From Tetrahymena elliotti 4EA (Eukaryota; Ciliophora; Oligohymenophorea; Hymenostomatida; Tetrahymenidae): a stretch of 42,315 bases of DNA. The position numbers and the translations under genes are program-made. This document shows positions 1 to 11,035 of this stretch, one piece after another (the stretch's first letter is position 1; each line of letters starts with the position of its first letter). The stretch covers positions 1,249,270 through 1,291,584 of the forward strand of contig JH720310.1 of NCBI GenBank assembly GCA_000231825.2, written 5' to 3'. The notes beneath the pieces were generated by a model. The model was not told where the DNA came from and ran no database searches. It worked only from the letters and a program-made list of their open reading frames with translations.

Positions 1-3000
1 TTTGCATGAAATATTATTTATCAATAAACTTTTATATTCTAAGGTAAATTATATTTAGAGAGTTTTGCTATTTGATCAGAAGAAGATATTGAATCCATCT
101 TTATTTTTCAAATTTAGAGTGGAATTAATATTTTTGAATGATTAACATAAAAAGTTTATTAATTAACTTTGATATTCTAAGGTAAATGATATTTTTGAGA
201 GTTTTACTAATTGATTAGAAGGAGATTGAATAAACTTTTTTATTAAAAAAATAGTCGGTAATTAATATTTTTGAATTATTTGCATGAAAAAATATAATTA
301 ATGAATTAACTTTTATATTCTAAGGTAAATGATATTTTTGAGAGTTTTACTTTTTAATCAGATGAAGATATTGAATCAACTTTTTTATTCAAAAAATAGA
401 TCGTAATTAATATCTTTTGAATGATTAGCATGAAAAGTTTATTAATTAGTTAATTTTTATATTCTAAGGTAAATTATATTTTTGAGAATTTCCTTTTGGA
501 TCAGAAGAAGCTATTTAATCAATTTTTATATTCTAAAAACAGCAAATAATTAATATTTTTTAATGGTTTCCATAAATATTATTAATTAATTTTTATATTC
601 TAAGGTAAATAATATTTTGAGAGTTTTGCTATTTGATCAGAAGAAGATATTGAATAAACCTTTTTATTAAAAAAATAGAGAGTAATTAATATTTTTGAAT
701 GAATTGTATGAAAATATTATTTATCAATTAACTTTAATATTCTAAGGTAAATGATATTTTTGAGAGTTTGCTTTTTGATCGATCAGATGAACATAATCAA
801 TTAATTAATATTTTTAAATAATTAAAAATAGAGGGTAAATTTTTTTAAAATTAATTTTCATTTGATTAAGTTATTTTTAAAGAAGGTTAGCTTAGCAATT
901 AAAAAGAAAGAAATGTTGATAAAATTTTATTTGTACTTGAACAGAATGTAGCTTCTTTTTTTTGGAAATTTTTATTCAACTTTTAAAATTTTAAATTAGA
1001 AATAAATAGTAGTTCACTCTTTAAAATATGATAAACAATTTTAAATTCGTTATTTCAATAAAAAGAGAGTAAACCCTTAAATAAAAAAAAATAAATTTAT
1101 TTGTACAAACTTAATAGATGGTAAGTAATTTCTTTAAATTAATCATAATTTATATTATAATTTTAATTAAAAGGAAGTAAAATTATGCTTCTATTTGAGA
1201 TTTTCAACTTATTTACTTATGTTTGATAGTGAGTACTTGATTAAAATTAGAAAGATAAAATATTTAATAACTATTTACACTAAAAAAGCTAGTAAACATT
1301 CTTCTTAAAATAGCATTTTCCATATATTTTTTCAACAGGAAGTAAAATTTAAGAGATTTCCAAATCTATTCATCTAAAAACTCAAATATTTTAATGATAA
1401 ATTAGAATGTAAAATTTGAGATTTTTATTAATAACTAAAAATATAATAAAAGTAAATTTTATTAAAAGGAAGTAAGATTTTGCTGTTTTCAAAAACAAAT
1501 GATATATTTTTGTTAAATTAAAATACAAAGTCTGTAATTAAATAGAAAGCTTATAAATGAATATAACTACTAATTTGAAATTAAAAAGATAGTAAACTAT
1601 TTTCATAAAACATTTCAAATAATAAAATATATTTAATAACAGTAAGGACAAGTAGTTTTTTGAACTAATTAATACTCTTTATTTTCAAGTAAAAAAAAAC
1701 TTTGTTACTTATTATCTAGGGAGTAATATTGGAAATTAATTATTTTAAAGAATTGAGAAATCTTTTTTGATAAAATCCAAAGGATGTAAATTTGAATTAT
1801 CTTTTCATTAAATAAATATTCAATTTATTTTAAAAAAAGGTAAAAGTAATTTCAATACAAAATGTTTATTGGTGTGACTCAATAAAATAAATAAAATTAG
1901 AATGTAAATTTTTAACCATTATTTGCTGAAAAGACTCTTATAATTTTGATAAAATTTAGCATGTAATTATTTTATTGAAAAATACATGAAAATTAATTTA
2001 ACATTGAAATATCAAAATTAGAGGGTAGCTTTATAACTTTTGAATAGAGAAAATTGTTTACGGACATTTTTAAATAGATAGTAAAATTATAATTCTTGAA
2101 AATCAAATGTTAGATTAACTTTTTAATTTTAATTTCAATAGTGTGTAAAGACAAATATACCAATAATTTAAATGTTCATTTATTTATATCATCAATAGCT
2201 AGTAAGTCTATTTATTAGTCATTTAATTCAAGTAAACTTATATTAATTCTAAATAGCAAGTAATTTCATAGACATTTGAAAAACATTGTTAGCTAATTTT
2301 TTACGAAAAAAAGCATGTAACATTTTTAAACTATTTGATAACAACTATTTTAATTCAATTTGTAACTTTATAAAGCAAGTAATATTTTAATCTACTTTAG
2401 CCTGAGAAAGTTAGCTTTTAACTATTTTATATTATACATAGACCATAGTAATTAGATTTTGAAATATTTGATCACAAAATAGAAACTAAATCTGATTATC
2501 AAAATAGTCAATAGTAATAATAATTCTTGAAAAAATATTTGATGAGAGGATATAATAAGATAATAATTAATCATTATTTATTATTTATTCTAAATCGTAG
2601 CGAGTAAAATATATATTTAAAATAATTTTAATTTGATAATAATCAGTTTATTTTCATTTTAACTTACTAATAAATTAAATAATATATTTAATATAGGAAT
2701 TTGTAACAAATGTTTTAAAAGAGTGGATGGATGAACTAATTTAAATAATAAATTTAGGTTGTTATTTTTAAACAAATCTTATTCAAACATTTAAACTAAT
2801 TTTCAATATAAATATAGCTAGTAATAGTTTGAAACCAATTTGGATTGACAAAAGAGGAATTTAAAAAATTATGAAAAATAGTTGGTATTTTGCTAACAAT
2901 TTGAATTTCATAATGATGAATTATTTTAAAATAAAAAGCGAGTACTTTTAAATATCTAAGACATTTCAAAATAGAAACAAATTTTAAAAAATTAGATAGT

Positions 3001-3509
3001 AAATATTTAATTAATGTTTAAAATTCAACCATAAATGAAATTTAAAAAATGAAGCGAGTAAAACATAATAAATAAATAAATTAAAACTTGAGTTTAAAAT
3101 TATTTAATAAATAGACTGTAATTAATTTGACATATTTTTCTTGGTCTTATTATTAATTTTGAAAAAAAAGCTTGTAAGTTTTTTTAAAAGCTTTGGGAAT
3201 ACTGAAAATGCTTCTTCTAATAAAAGAAGTTGGTAAACATTAAATAATATTTTTAAATATTGATTTTATTTTCTAAACAACTAAATTAATTATTTTGCAA
3301 TAATTATTTTTATTAATCAATTAGAGTAAGACATTTATTTTATCAAAGTTAATCTTTGAAGGCATCAATAAAAACATAAAAATAAATAGAGTCAAGTAGA
3401 AATGATAAAATATTTATAAGTTACCTTATATTTTTTGATTTAAACAATAAGTATGAGAGTTAAATACCATCAATCAGATTCAAATGAGACAGGACACAAT
3501 CAATAATGA
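1..3509 (+). CDS. Micro-exon gene: dozens of 3-9 nt exons plus a normal last exon (5' end outside window)
   Basis: Unrecognised protein. From 883 to 3232 there are 39 sites of form AG-(3, 6 or 9 nt)-GT, mostly 49-63 nt apart. Exons as read: 883-885, 945-947, 1000-1008, 1066-1068, 1118-1120, 1174-1176, 1230-1232, 1289-1291, 1339-1341, 1406-1408, 1469-1471, 1531-1533, 1589-1591, 1643-1651, 1720-1722, 1783-1785, 1840-1845, 1901-1903, 1960-1962, 2022-2024, 2078-2080, 2142-2144, 2199-2201, 2257-2259, 2314-2316, 2376-2378, 2442-2447, 2508-2513, 2601-2603, 2697-2702, 2758-2760, 2818-2820, 2882-2884, 2939-2941, 2996-2998, 3055-3057, 3115-3117, 3171-3173, 3230-3232, then 3362-3509. Sites at 255-257, 400-402, 679-681 and 832-834 extend it upstream. 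Joined with codons split 2+1 across introns, the frame has no TGA, contains KIIGYVYNIKPYQYENLFYC, and enters the last exon in phase, ending at TGA 3507-3509. The other two phases hit TGA (1230-1232; junction 1408/1469). The 129-nt last intron and a few exon bounds (1000, 1840, 2758) are less certain. Splicing itself is inferred. Confidence 0.6.
36..834 (+). repeat. Six-copy ~140-bp tandem repeat carrying paired splice-like sites
   Basis: The string ATTCTAAGGTAAA begins at 36, 174, 317, 461, 597 and 739, a spacing of 136-144 bp. Each unit holds an abutting AG|GTAAAT and, about 75 bp later, an AATAG-NNN-GTAATT site (NNN at 255-257, 400-402, 679-681). Two units have lost the second donor (GGAATT at 121, ATAATT at 546). 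A last AG-NNN-GTAAAT at 832-834 leads into the shorter-period array. The unit looks like a duplicated pair of introns belonging to the micro-exon gene. Confidence 0.85.
835..3361 (+). repeat. Phased array of AG-N(3n)-GTA motifs, period ~58 nt
   Basis: Across 2.4 kb the only conserved sequence is the bipartite AG...GTA motif. The bases between motif copies differ from unit to unit, and the spacer inside the motif is 3, 6 or 9 nt, never another length in the parse given for the micro-exon gene. Unit lengths are mostly 50-66 nt, with longer ones of 87-93 nt near 2514-2696. A decayed satellite would conserve arbitrary unit bases. Conservation limited to splice-like ends points to the intron/micro-exon reading. 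Confidence 0.8.
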
Positions 3510-4590
3510 AGAAGACAGGCACTTTGAAACTGATGATGAATATTTTTAAATAATTAATAAAGAATTATTATTTTATGTGAGGAATAATTATACTTTTTTA
3601 TGTTGTGAAGTTAATTTTACAAACATCATTTTTTTTTTCTTTTTTAAAACCTTTTTAAATAATACATACATATTTTAGTAACTCATAGTTATATATAATA
3701 TAAATAAACAAAGTAACTTTACATGAATTTTAAATACATGTAATTATATTTTTAATTGGCTTAAACTTAACCATTAAAAAACGAATATTCTTTTTTTTTT
3801 TTAATATTTTTCTTACTGCTTTTTAAAATTCCTTTTTAATTTTTTTTACTGGATATTAATCTTAAGAATTAATTCATCCTTGTTTATTTTTTTTAAATTT
3901 AAATTAAATTTGAAGTGAAAATTTAAAGAAAAATAAATATAAAGAAGTTAACTTTTATTTATCAAAATTCATAGTTTATTTTCAACAAATCAATTAAAAA
4001 ATAAAATAAAATAATTCAATTCTTTAAAAAAGGAAGAAAAAATATACCTGTTTCAGTAAAGACATATCATTTTTAAATAGAAAATAAAATGTTGATAGAT
4101 TTTTAAAGTTTGTTTAATATTTGAATGCATTTATCTGTTTCTTTCGTAAATTTGAAATAAAAATTATAAGAGCATCTGCAAATTTTTTATTTACCAATGT
4201 GAAATCTCAATTTTTGAATAAAAACTATAAAATTATTTTTTAAATGAGCTAAAAAACAAATCTGAATCAATTAACATTTAGTTGAAAAAGGGTTTGTATA
4301 AAAAATCTTATTTTTGAATATTTAATTCACAAATTAGTAAAGATATTGATTATTTTATTTTCTTCTCTAATGAGTTTTTGGCAGTAATTAAATACCCTTA
4401 ATTTTCATTAAAAAATCTTAAATTATTTACATTTAATCAGAATAAGATTCTACTAAACAAAAAAGCGCGAATTAATTATCATTAGTAATATTTTTATTTA
4501 TTTATTCAACATAATTAATCAAACAAAATAGTTCACCCACTTGTTTATGAGATTGATAATTTTAATAATAACTAAATTAAAAAAAATTAA
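3510..4590. other. AT-rich spacer, no gene seen
   Basis: Contains the likely 3' flank of the micro-exon gene, T-runs near 3630 and 3790, and no coding-like frame that I could support on either strand. An overlapping frame, 3484-3726 (80 codons), is open but runs into T-rich sequence and is probably chance. Confidence 0.6.
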
Positions 4591-5760
4591 ATGTTAAATT
4601 CAGTTAATCTGTAAGTAAAATTGCTGGGAAACAAAGAATTATGAGGATTCAAGAGTTGGTAGAAAGATGAAAAAGGATACATAGACTTTAAGCATAATAT
4701 TAAAAGAAAGATATACAAATAGTAGAAGTAATAGTTTTTCGTAATCAATAATCTGGATTTTAATTTTAGTAATTAAATTATTTAGATTCTATGGAAGAGC
4801 ATTTTGATATATCATCAAGTGATAGTTGTGATTAAGAGAAAGAAATTGCCTTATTTTATCAACATTTTTGTTTGAAATTTAATGCTTATGTAGTTATATT
4901 TAATAAATATTAGTAAATTCTTACTTACTACAAGGGAGTAGTGAATTTATTTATTTAACTTTCAAGCTTGCTTGTTATTGATCACAGAGCTTTTATAATA
5001 TTTCTAAAAAGTGAATTTTACTAGATTTATCAATATTTTAGATAATACATGATTTTAAAGAAGTTTTTGAACGATTTAAAAGATACGCCTTTCAAATGAG
5101 ATAGATAATAGAAAAAAGCTTTTCATAAGAAAGTTTCAATCGGATACAAAGTTAGAAAATATATTATCTAAAATGGCTAATATCCTATAGATTGAGTAAT
5201 TAATTATGACTGATCACAAAAACTAAATTGAATATTTTAAAAGATATTGAAATCGAGGATTTAATACTCATAGCTTATATTTTTATTTCTAAATTGTCTA
5301 ATCATACGTTAGGTTTTTGAAATTAGGTATTAAAAATTATAAAAATTCTGGTTCTACATAGATTCTACTCTTCTATTTTTTTAATAGAGATTATTTAAGA
5401 AACTAAAAGTAAGATGTTAATTCATCAACTAAAATAAAATAAAACAAAAATAGCATTTTAAAAGATGGAAGTATTATATTTATTTTAGAATAAATAGATT
5501 TTGAAATTAAAATAGCAAATAAAAAACAAATATCTTAATTTATTACATTATAAATTTAAAAAGGTAGTAAGTGAGTAGTGTAAAATTAAACAATATTTTA
5601 TTTTATTTTTCTAAATTGATAAACTAGGTTGATGAAGAATTAGCATTAATTACTTCATTAATAAATATTATCTCTTAGTCATTAAATAATTAGATTGAAT
5701 ATCAATATTTAAGACTAATCAGTTTTTTTAATAAGCAGTGAATAATAGAATTTTATTAAT
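4591..5760 (+). CDS. Unresolved multi-exon gene or gene relic
   Basis: The stretch is coding-like in shifting frames. The clearest piece is 4791-5099, 102 codons from an ATG with an acidic/serine start and TGA at 5097. Coding-like segments continue in other frames at about 5042-5200, 5208-5320 and 5460-5740, with plausible donors (4611 GTAAGT, 5564 GTAGTAAG) and acceptors between them. I could not find one splice solution that keeps a single frame throughout, so start, end and introns are unknown. In this code chance open frames of 60-130 codons are common. The piece around 5208-5320 faintly recalls a cyclin-box helix, but that is too weak to name. It could be a degraded gene. Confidence 0.3.
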
Positions 5761-5772
5761 TAAGAGTAAATC

Positions 5773-6057
5773 TCATTTATTTTTTTGTACGAAGAGCTTT
5801 AGGTACATTTTAGATATGCAGTTAAAGTAAACCCTTACCTTTTCTTTTTTGTTTGATATATCAGAAGTAAAAAAGAAAGAAGGAAATACTTATAAAAATT
5901 CTTCAAATTATCTTTTATAATTGGATAAAGTTTTTTCTCCCATTCTTTGTTCATTTTTAAATTTCTCATAAGCATCTTCGTCACTACTTTTTAAATATTT
6001 TTAAAACATCCGAACGATATTTTTTTGGTAATTATTTTTTAAAGAAGGGCTTTGCAT
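5773..6057 (-). CDS. Small helical protein, 80 aa, unknown function
   Basis: Two exons on the minus strand: 6057-5839 (73 codons from ATG) and 5796-5773 (eight codons including TGA). They are joined by a 42-nt intron with donor GTAAGG and acceptor CTAAAG in phase 0. The product is rich in charged and aromatic residues (for example MFQKYLKSSDEDAYEKF near residues 17-33) and looks all-helical, with no signal peptide or membrane segment. Codons with G at first position and the in-phase intron argue for a real gene despite its size. It converges with the unresolved plus-strand gene just downstream. I do not recognise a family; a longer model with other exons upstream is possible. Confidence 0.55.
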
Positions 6058-7639
6058 TTCTTATTCTTAATCAATTTAATTCATTTACTTGATTTTCCTC
6101 TTTTCTTTTCTTTTCTTTTTAATTTGATATTTTTTTATTAAAAATTATATGATTTTGTAATTATTATTTATTCATTTAAACCAAATAAAAGCTTTTTTTT
6201 AATTTAATTAATAAGGTATTTTCTTTCTAAAAATTCTTTTTTTCTAAAATTTTCAAAATAAACAAATAGATAGTTCTAATTAATTAATTAATAAAATATT
6301 TTTATCTCATTTTCAAAAAATTATTTTATTATTCAAATTCTTCTTATTTAAAAAGAAAATACTTCTTTCATAAAGCACTTGATAAAAATAGTAAATAAAA
6401 ATATTTTGATAATAGAAGCAAGACATTTTGTTTTTATTCTAAAGAACTTAAGTAGCTAAAACTGGACTTTTAATATGACTAATTTTTAGTTTAAAGGCTA
6501 ATTATTTATAAGGTTTTAGCAATGATAATTGTGTGTAATAAAATAGATATATTTTGAGATTTATTTCATTCAATCTAAATAGAGTTAAAAATAATTTTTA
6601 TTTATTTCTTGTAGAAAGCTCTTTTATTCATTTTGTATGTTTAACCTTGAATTTCAAATTTAGAATTTAGAAGTTATTCCATATTGATAATTATTAGTAT
6701 GATTTGATGTTATACTAATTATAATAAAAGCTAATAGCAAAAGAAAGGGAAGAGGAAAATCAAAAAAATTAATTATTGATTTTTTATATAATTAAAGATT
6801 TATATTTATTTGTCGGAGTTTTTTTGTTGTTTTGTGTTATTTCAAATATTAGATACAAATGAATATGAAAAATTAAACTCAAACACATCTAATTTTTGCA
6901 ATTATTAAAAAATAAACCAACAAAAAATATTGATCTCTCATTTGCCTTTTTCCTTTGGATATTTGTTTTTTTAAAATGTGATAAAAATATTTTTTTTGAG
7001 AGGAAAAATTTAAGAAAACAAGGAGAGTTATTCTTAGAACAAATCCCCTAAAATGAATTAGAAAGAAAAGTCTGCCTTGAAAAAAAAAAATCATAAAATA
7101 GATGAAAAAATTATTAAATCTCCCAGCTAGCTAGGATTTTAATCCATAGAGGAACTAATTCTCAAAAGACCTATCAATCTTCACTTGAATTTTTTCTAAT
7201 TTTAATGAAATAATCAATCAAAATCAAATAAAATAATAAAAGTCTTTTATTTTATTTTTATATATTCTAAATTTCTCAAATCAATCATTAGATTTATTAA
7301 TTTTAATGCATGTCGCCTGAATTGTTATAAGTGTTCTTCTTTTCTTGCTTTTTTAACATTGATTTCATCTAATAGCAATTCTATATTTAAGATTTATTGT
7401 TATGCTAACATTTTATTATTATAAAACTTCAAAAGTTGAAAGATATGTTTGAACCTTCTAAAATTTAGAATATTAATTATTTGAAAATAATTAATTTGAA
7501 ATAAGAAAAATAACTTTTTTTATTGTTAGATTTTCAAAAATTAAAGGACTTGACTAATAAATACCAAATAAATACTTTTTCGCAAAAAATATAAAAGGAA
7601 ATAAATTATTGTGGCCAAATTAGAATATTATGTTTTATT
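6058..7639. other. AT-rich spacer with one weak hydrophobic ORF
   Basis: No supported gene. On the minus strand a ciliate-code frame is open from about 7200 to a TGA near 6876 (about 110 codons, very Phe/Leu/Ile-rich). Its composition is what AT-rich noncoding DNA gives, so I do not call it. Confidence 0.5.
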
Positions 7640-9421
7640 TCAATGACTTTGCTATTTTTGGCAAGCTAATTTATTCATTTAAATCCAATTTGTTAATTAA
7701 GTTTTTGTTTTTATATATTGCTCTTAATTAGGATCAACTTGTTTGCCAAGTATTTCTTCTAATAATTATTCAATAGGTGCGTTTGCTTTGTCAGCCACAT
7801 GTTAGAGACATTTTTACTTGTAGAGATCATATTCATGATTCATTTCTGCAGCAATATTACTTTCTAATGCATCAATTGGATTTGGATGAAGCATTAATTC
7901 ACTGATTGAATTAAAAACTGCAGCCATAGTTAAGGCAGGAGACCAATTATCCTTAAGGATGTCTATACAAATTCTTCCTTGAGAATTTATGTTACAATGA
8001 TAAATTGGAGTGATAAATTTCACAGAAGGAGGTTTAAAAGGATATGATTATGGGAAATTTATGTAGAGCATGTACACTCCTTAATGATAGCTTGAACCTT
8101 CTGGACCTATCATTAATACTTTCCAGTTTGTAATATCATCTTGTTCAGGAAAGACTTTTACTTTATAGGTTTCTGGTTATGATGGGAAAAATTCAAGTTC
8201 TTTAAGTAGTCTTTTCATACATCCAGCACTGTACCCTGTTGCTGATTACTATTGTTATTATGGGTTGTTCTAAGGAGGTTAAGATATAATTTTTTAATAC
8301 TTTTTAATTATTTCTGAGGCATCACCAGCTTATTTACTTATTTATGCCTAATGAGTAACTTAAATACCTTCAGTATCAAAAGGTTTGTCACGAAGAATAT
8401 CTAAATTAATTTCTACATTTTGCAAAGGTTAATTGCTGCTATTTGGCAAATCTCTTGCTCTTACAGAGAGGATTGTTTCAATTTCAAATAACTTCATACC
8501 AACTGCAAGATCTTATGGGCAATAACAGCGACCTCCACTAGCATGAGTGATTGTTTTGAGTCCATAACTATCTTTTGAGACTACAAAAGAATCAAGAATA
8601 ATCCTATTCATGACAATTTATTTTGCAACTTCTTCTGGCTTGTATTTAGATTAGTTATCTTCACCATCAGTCATAGCAATTAATCTCAAAATAATGTTTG
8701 GGTATTTCTTTTTAATAAGTATTAAACTATTAATTCCTTCCATAAGCGCATCGTATAAACGAGTAGAACCTCTAGGATTAGCATCATCTACAAGCTTTAT
8801 AAAATAATTCATATCTTTTGTAAAATCGCATTTTTTTTCTATTTTGTCATCAAACCAGTAGAGTTAAACAATATGATTATACTCATAGGCTAAAGTTTTA
8901 TCTGCAAAAGCTGAAAAAAGAGCATTTACAGCTCCAATTCTTGATATCAAAGGGTCATTAAAGAATCCAGATTTCATTGAGCCTGAAACGTCATAAATTA
9001 CTACAATAGCCTCAGCAGGATCTTCTTCTTTTTATTATAAATCTACCTGGTTGGCTTAGTTGCTTTGCTCTTAACTAATTTGATCTGGATTTTTTGAATC
9101 TTAAGTAGGTGGTGTAAGTACTTAAACATTTTAATCCTACTTCTATTAATTCTATTGAATTTGTGCTTGGTTTACAATTACCTTTATCAGATCATTTTGA
9201 CTTATAAGCTATGAGACTATATCCTAATCGGAAAAAGCAAATTCGTCTTCATCTGCTAACAAGTAGTTTTAGGGCTCAAAAGTTTATCCCTTTAACAGTT
9301 CTGTAAGTCTACTTAGAAGAAGAGACTTTAGCTCTCCAATAGTTTACTATGGAGATGAAATTATCTGCTTGAATTTATTTGCTTCAAACTAAACTCTAAT
9401 AGATTTAAGATTTCCATCCAT
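7640..9421 (-). CDS. UBL-vWA-UBC fusion: E2 ubiquitin-conjugating enzyme with a von Willebrand A domain
   Basis: Intronless, 593 aa, ATG at 9421, TGA at 7642-7640. Residues 1-83 look like a ubiquitin-like fold (alternating strands, then ...NDLIKVIV). A Q-rich linker spans about 84-130. Residues about 136-330 form a vWA domain with the MIDAS motif DVSGSM (144-149). A second Q-run precedes an E2 fold from about 400 to 555, with the HPN motif as HCN (475-477) and the catalytic cysteine C485 in [16 protein letters not shown]. The tail is about 35 residues, Q/K-rich. The E2 would take ubiquitin from E1 as a thioester; vWA domains bind protein partners through a metal, so the fusion may carry its own substrate-recognition module. 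The family calls rest on motifs; the function of the combination is inferred. The UBL call is the least certain. Confidence 0.92.
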
Positions 9422-11035
9422 TTTTTTTGCTAACAATTATAAAGATAAATAACTATTGTTGTGAATTAGTATAGAATTTTAATATCTGATGATTATTATA
9501 TTTATGATAATTAAATATTATAGAATCAAGCTAAATTATCTTTTAAAGTAAGACAATTAATCTTAAAGGTATCTATTTAATAGATCAGAACAACAAAAAC
9601 TAATTCAGATTTAAACAAATTTTATTATTATAGACAACCTAAATAAATCTGTTCAGATAACAACTTTTCTTTAATTAATTATTTGATATTAACATTTTTT
9701 ATTAAATATATGTACCTTATCAAAAATTATAATTATATTTTTATTTACTTTCAACAACCTAAATTAAAAAAAAATTTTCAATTAAAAAAATCAATAATTT
9801 TTGATCAAATAATATTTTAATAATTTTAAATAATATATTAGAATAATATTAATATTTAAAAACACTTAGATATTTTTGAAAAACAAAAATCTCTATTTTA
9901 AAAGAATAAAAATTTATCTAGAAATTGAGGAGAAAATTAGATTAAAATATACAAATATAATAGGAAATTAAATTCTGCTTATTTTTAAATTAAAATATAA
10001 ATAATTAATTAGCATAAATAAAAATTGAATTTATAATCTAATTAAAAAAAGTAATCAACTCAGAAAAATAATTCAAAATGGATGAATTAATTATGAATTT
10101 TAGGTTAAGATTGATTAAAAATAATTGTTAACAAATATACGTTTGTTATTCATTTCAATTTTGACTTAAATTTTATTTCTTTTACTAAATTTTCCAATTT
10201 AATTAATAAATGGGGGGAAATGAAGATGAGATATTAGAATAATATTTTTTGGCTGTAAATTGTAAAATAATTTCTTAAATTAAATGAATTTGTGTTTGTC
10301 TTTTTGGAAACTTTGTATATTTAATAATGATTAAAAGATTTTTCAATATTTTTATGAATCTTTTTTCTTTGAAAAGATTAATAAATATTTTGTAATACTT
10401 CTTTGAATTTATTCGTTAAAGAATCTTTGTTTTTATTCCTTTTGAAAAGTTTAATTATTGGTTTATTTTTTTGCTTTATATTTAAAAAATTTTGGTAGAG
10501 TTTTCAATCTTTTTTCATATGAAAACATTTTATATAAATATCATGTTAAATTAAATGACGCAAATTTTAAAACTATTTTAGTTCTTAAATTTGAAATGAA
10601 ACAATCTTAGGATAAAAGTTGTTAGGTGCAGAAATGTTAGTAATTACACCTAACTCACTCAAAAAATACAAATGAATGAAATGTAATTAAAATCGCTTCT
10701 TTATACTTTATCATTTACAATTTCAAGTTTTAAGAAAAGTTTTAAGACTATTGTAATTACTTTATTAGTATTACTTTTATATAAGATTATAGAGAAAATT
10801 ATAAAAACTAACAAAGAAAGCAAACAATCATTAATTCATTCATTAAGTTGGAATTTATGAAAAGGGATAAATTTTTAGATAATTATTAAAATTCTGAGTA
10901 AAATGCCCTTGTTGAGTTTTAGACATTTTCTTTTCAAGGTACATAAATGCATGTTAAATTGAAATATTATTATTCCTAGGATGATTTTTACTTATTTTTT
11001 GTCATTTATAAATTTTAGGAGATTAAAATTCAACT
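9422..11035. other. AT-rich spacer between divergent genes
   Basis: Lies between the starts of the UBL-vWA-UBC gene (minus) and the 11036 gene (plus), so it should hold both promoters. No coding-like frame seen. The only compact feature is the inverted repeat at 10621-10654. Confidence 0.6.
10621..10654. promoter_or_regulatory. Inverted repeat GTTAGGTG...CACCTAAC
   Basis: Perfect 8-bp arms (10621-10628 and 10647-10654) around an 18-nt loop, GC-richer than the surroundings and about 380 bp upstream of the 11036 start codon. It could be a protein-binding site or a transcript hairpin; nothing in the sequence decides. Confidence 0.3.

Noticed and set aside
3484..3726. 80-codon frame starting ATG 3484
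   Set aside because: Conflicts with the frame that continues the micro-exon gene through 3362-3509, and runs into poly-T.
6876..7200. Hydrophobic minus-strand ORF (~110 codons)
   Set aside because: Composition is Phe/Leu/Ile/Lys-rich, as expected when AT-rich noncoding DNA is read with only TGA as stop. No motif, no intron support.
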